Below, piece after piece: positions 6,686 to 7,817 of a stretch of 7,817 nt of DNA. The first letter of the stretch is position 1, and each line of letters opens with the position of its first letter. Position numbers and translations under genes: made by a program. The notes below the pieces were generated by a model, which made no database searches, was not told where the DNA came from, and saw only the letters and a list, made by a program, of their open reading frames with translations. This DNA comes from an uncultured Clostridia bacterium (lineage in GTDB: Bacteria; Bacillota; Clostridia; Oscillospirales; Ruminococcaceae): assembly GCA_947175655.1 (NCBI GenBank), contig CAMWNQ010000079.1:1-7817 (forward strand), written 5' to 3'.

Positions 6686-6703
6686 TGACAACTAAAGTTG
6701 TCA
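6686..6703 (+). promoter_or_regulatory. Operator copy 2 (perfect 8-bp arms)
   Basis: TGACAACTAAAGTTGTCA is a perfect inverted repeat with 8-bp arms around AA, starting about 8 bases after the predicted transcription start. It is exactly 43 bp from copy 1, start to start, about four turns of B-DNA, so both would face the same side of the helix and could be bound cooperatively. In RNA it could also form a small hairpin. Confidence 0.78.
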
Positions 6704-6801
6704 AATTTTATAAGACTGATATATATTCAGCAGAAATGGATAATGATATGAAAAATAATGAAAACAAAAAAATTAATATTGAAACTGGAGGAATCGGATA
6801 T

Positions 6802-7407
6802 GTGAAAGGATATGATATGCAGAATTTAACTGTAAAAAAGATTGAAAAAGGCAAGCTTGGAAATATTCTTTCAGATGTAGTAGATATAAATCAGCTTGAA
6901 GATGAAATAAGGGAAGCATTAAAAAATAACTGTCCCGTATGGGGATATTTCAAGAAAAAACAAATGTGGAGCTGTTATATTTTTGAAAAAGTTCAGATTT
7001 CTAAAGATTCTATTACCCCTGCTCCTCAGACAAACAAAGACAATCTTATAATGTACAGAATAAAGCATATGTATATACACCCTGATGCTGAACAGTATTC
7101 AGGTCAGATGATGCAAAGTGTTTTCTCGTGTATTAAGGAATATGTATGGTTTGGTATTGAAAATGGAAATGCCTGTGATGGATTTATTATTGATGAAAAA
7201 TCATATGTATACAAAAGAACCACTAATATGGGTCTTCCGATAGGTTTATGTTTTATGTGTTGTGGTTTATTATTGGGACTGATGATGAATAATATAGGTT
7301 TGGGATTATGTATTGGAATTGGTGCAGGATTTAGTCTTAATATGGCATTTTCATCAGGAAAAGTTTCGGAGGTTCATATTATCGAAAAAGATAGTCAGAT
7401 AGGGTGA
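6802..7407 (+). CDS. Membrane-anchored protein of unknown function, C-terminal glycine-rich hairpin
   Basis: A 201-residue protein from GTG 6802, chosen because GGAGG (6787-6791) lies 10 bases upstream. ATG 6817 with AAAGGA (6805-6810) 6 bases upstream is nearly as good (196 residues). The frame stays open back to TTG 6655, but that start lies inside the promoter, and ATG 6685, 6736 and 6748 lack clear ribosome binding sites. Residues 1-140 are soluble and mixed alpha/beta. The stretch IKHMYIHPDAEQYSG with the following helix faintly recalls degenerate GNAT acyltransferase-like proteins, but no acetyl-CoA loop is visible, so no activity is claimed. Residues about 143-183 form two short hydrophobic helices rich in Gly (GLPIGLCF...GLGLCIGIGAGF) joined at MMNN, a glycine-zipper-like membrane hairpin. 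A short charged tail follows. It shares the promoter and operon with the HTH regulator 8 bases downstream, so it may sense or be controlled with it. Confidence 0.72.
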   Translation: MKGYDMQNLTVKKIEKGKLGNILSDVVDINQLEDEIREALKNNCPVWGYFKKKQMWSCYIFEKVQISKDSITPAPQTNKDNLIMYRIKHMYIHPDAEQYSGQMMQSVFSCIKEYVWFGIENGNACDGFIIDEKSYVYKRTTNMGLPIGLCFMCCGLLLGLMMNNIGLGLCIGIGAGFSLNMAFSSGKVSEVHIIEKDSQIG

Positions 7408-7415
7408 TATAAAAC

Positions 7416-7631
7416 ATGCCACTTTACAATAAATTAAAAGAATATCGTGCAAAACTTGGTGTAAATCAACAACAGATGGGTGCATTAGTTCATACTTCTA
7501 GACAAACAATAAGTCAGATTGAAAGAGGAGATTACAGTCCATCAGTAAGTCTTGCATTAAAAATTGCAAAAGTATGCGATGCAAAAGTTGAAGATATATT
7601 TCAATATGAGGAGGAAGACAATGATGAATAA
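7416..7631 (+). CDS. CylR2-like Xre-family HTH transcriptional regulator
   Basis: A 71-residue single-domain DNA-binding protein of the HTH_3/Xre class. The helix-turn-helix spans about residues 17-42: QQQMGALVHTSRQTISQIERG, with recognition helix around SRQTISQIERG. It is followed by DYSPSVSLALKIAKVCDAKVEDIFQ, the conserved second half of this family, and an acidic tail (EEEDNDE). Length and the SRQTI...ALKIA...EDIFQ pattern closely resemble Enterococcus CylR2, a small dimeric repressor partnered with a membrane protein. The site AGGGTGAT (7401-7408 region) overlaps the preceding stop codon, 8 bases before ATG 7416, so translation is coupled. It lacks a sensor domain, so a signal must come from a partner, plausibly the flanking membrane proteins. 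The paired palindromes at the operon promoter are its likely targets (inference). Confidence 0.93.
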   Translation: MPLYNKLKEYRAKLGVNQQQMGALVHTSRQTISQIERGDYSPSVSLALKIAKVCDAKVEDIFQYEEEDNDE

Positions 7632-7817
7632 AAACAATAAATCCAGTAATATCAAAATTTATATTATATTTGCACTTGTTATGATTTCTTGTCTTGTGGG
7701 AGGATTTTTTGTCGGAAAATTTACAGGAAAAAACAGTGATATTCTGGCATCTATAAACTGGGATAAGTTTGCCTTGTTTATTTCAAATTCATTACCTGTT
7801 GCATATGGAGTTTTAAT
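7621..7817 (+). CDS. Membrane protein, 5' part only (cut by window end)
   Basis: The first 65 residues of a gene that runs out of the window. AGGAGG (7609-7614), within the HTH gene's end, lies 6 bases before ATG 7621 and 9 before ATG 7624; either may be used. The start overlaps the HTH stop by 8-11 bases in another frame, implying translational coupling. After a polar, Lys/Asn-rich N-terminus, residues about 13-33 form a membrane segment (IYIIFALVMISCLVGGFFVG), then a polar stretch (KFTGKNSDILASINWDKFA), and a second hydrophobic segment starts near residue 52. Small CylR2-like regulators in Firmicutes are often followed by a DUF3169-type membrane protein of about 230-250 residues. This start is compatible with that family, but the fragment is too short to be certain. 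Confidence 0.8.
   Translation, partial: MMNKNNKSSNIKIYIIFALVMISCLVGGFFVGKFTGKNSDILASINWDKFALFISNSLPVAYGVL

Noticed and set aside
6655..6801. Upstream extension of the 6802-7407 gene starting at TTG 6655
   Set aside because: The start lies inside the promoter, upstream of the -10, and has no ribosome binding site.

Overview
The window reads as chromosomal DNA from an AT-rich anaerobic Firmicute. The best guess is a Clostridia member of the Ruminococcus/Oscillospiraceae type. The grounds are the AT-rich base composition, strong AGGAGG-like ribosome binding sites, a pgk-tpiA-gpmI glycolysis cluster using the cofactor-independent mutase, and a 'reverse' rubrerythrin typical of anaerobes. The genus is inferred from protein flavour only. 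All genes are on the + strand.

Positions 1-4519 hold a lower-glycolysis operon: a leader with one good and one possible promoter, then pgk, a 79-residue single-span membrane protein, tpiA, a putative lipoprotein and gpmI. The three enzymes are complete and keep their catalytic motifs. The two small envelope proteins between them are not recognisable glycolytic proteins. Their codon use (frequent ATA and AAA) differs from the highly expressed enzymes around them. An intergenic hairpin without a T-tract follows pgk, and a hairpin with a weak T-tract follows gpmI.

Positions 4532-5211 hold a rubrerythrin with the rubredoxin-like domain at the N-terminus (peroxide/oxygen detoxification), closed by a strong Rho-independent terminator. 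Positions 5236-6558 hold a MATE-family multidrug/sodium antiporter gene. It is interrupted by a single in-frame TAA after codon 150, and the frame then continues for another 289 codons, so it is a recent nonsense pseudogene, a split gene or a sequence error. A terminator follows it.

Positions 6600-7817 begin a separate regulatory module. A near-consensus extended -10 promoter is flanked by two 18-bp inverted repeats of the form TGACAA-N6-TTGTCA, exactly 43 bp apart (about four helical turns). It drives a protein with a C-terminal glycine-rich membrane hairpin, a 71-residue CylR2-like Xre/HTH repressor, and an overlapping membrane protein cut by the window end. This operator-promoter-HTH-membrane arrangement looks like an autoregulated signalling module and is the most interesting part of the window. 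The other notable points are the interrupted MATE gene and the two uncharacterised envelope proteins inside the glycolysis operon.
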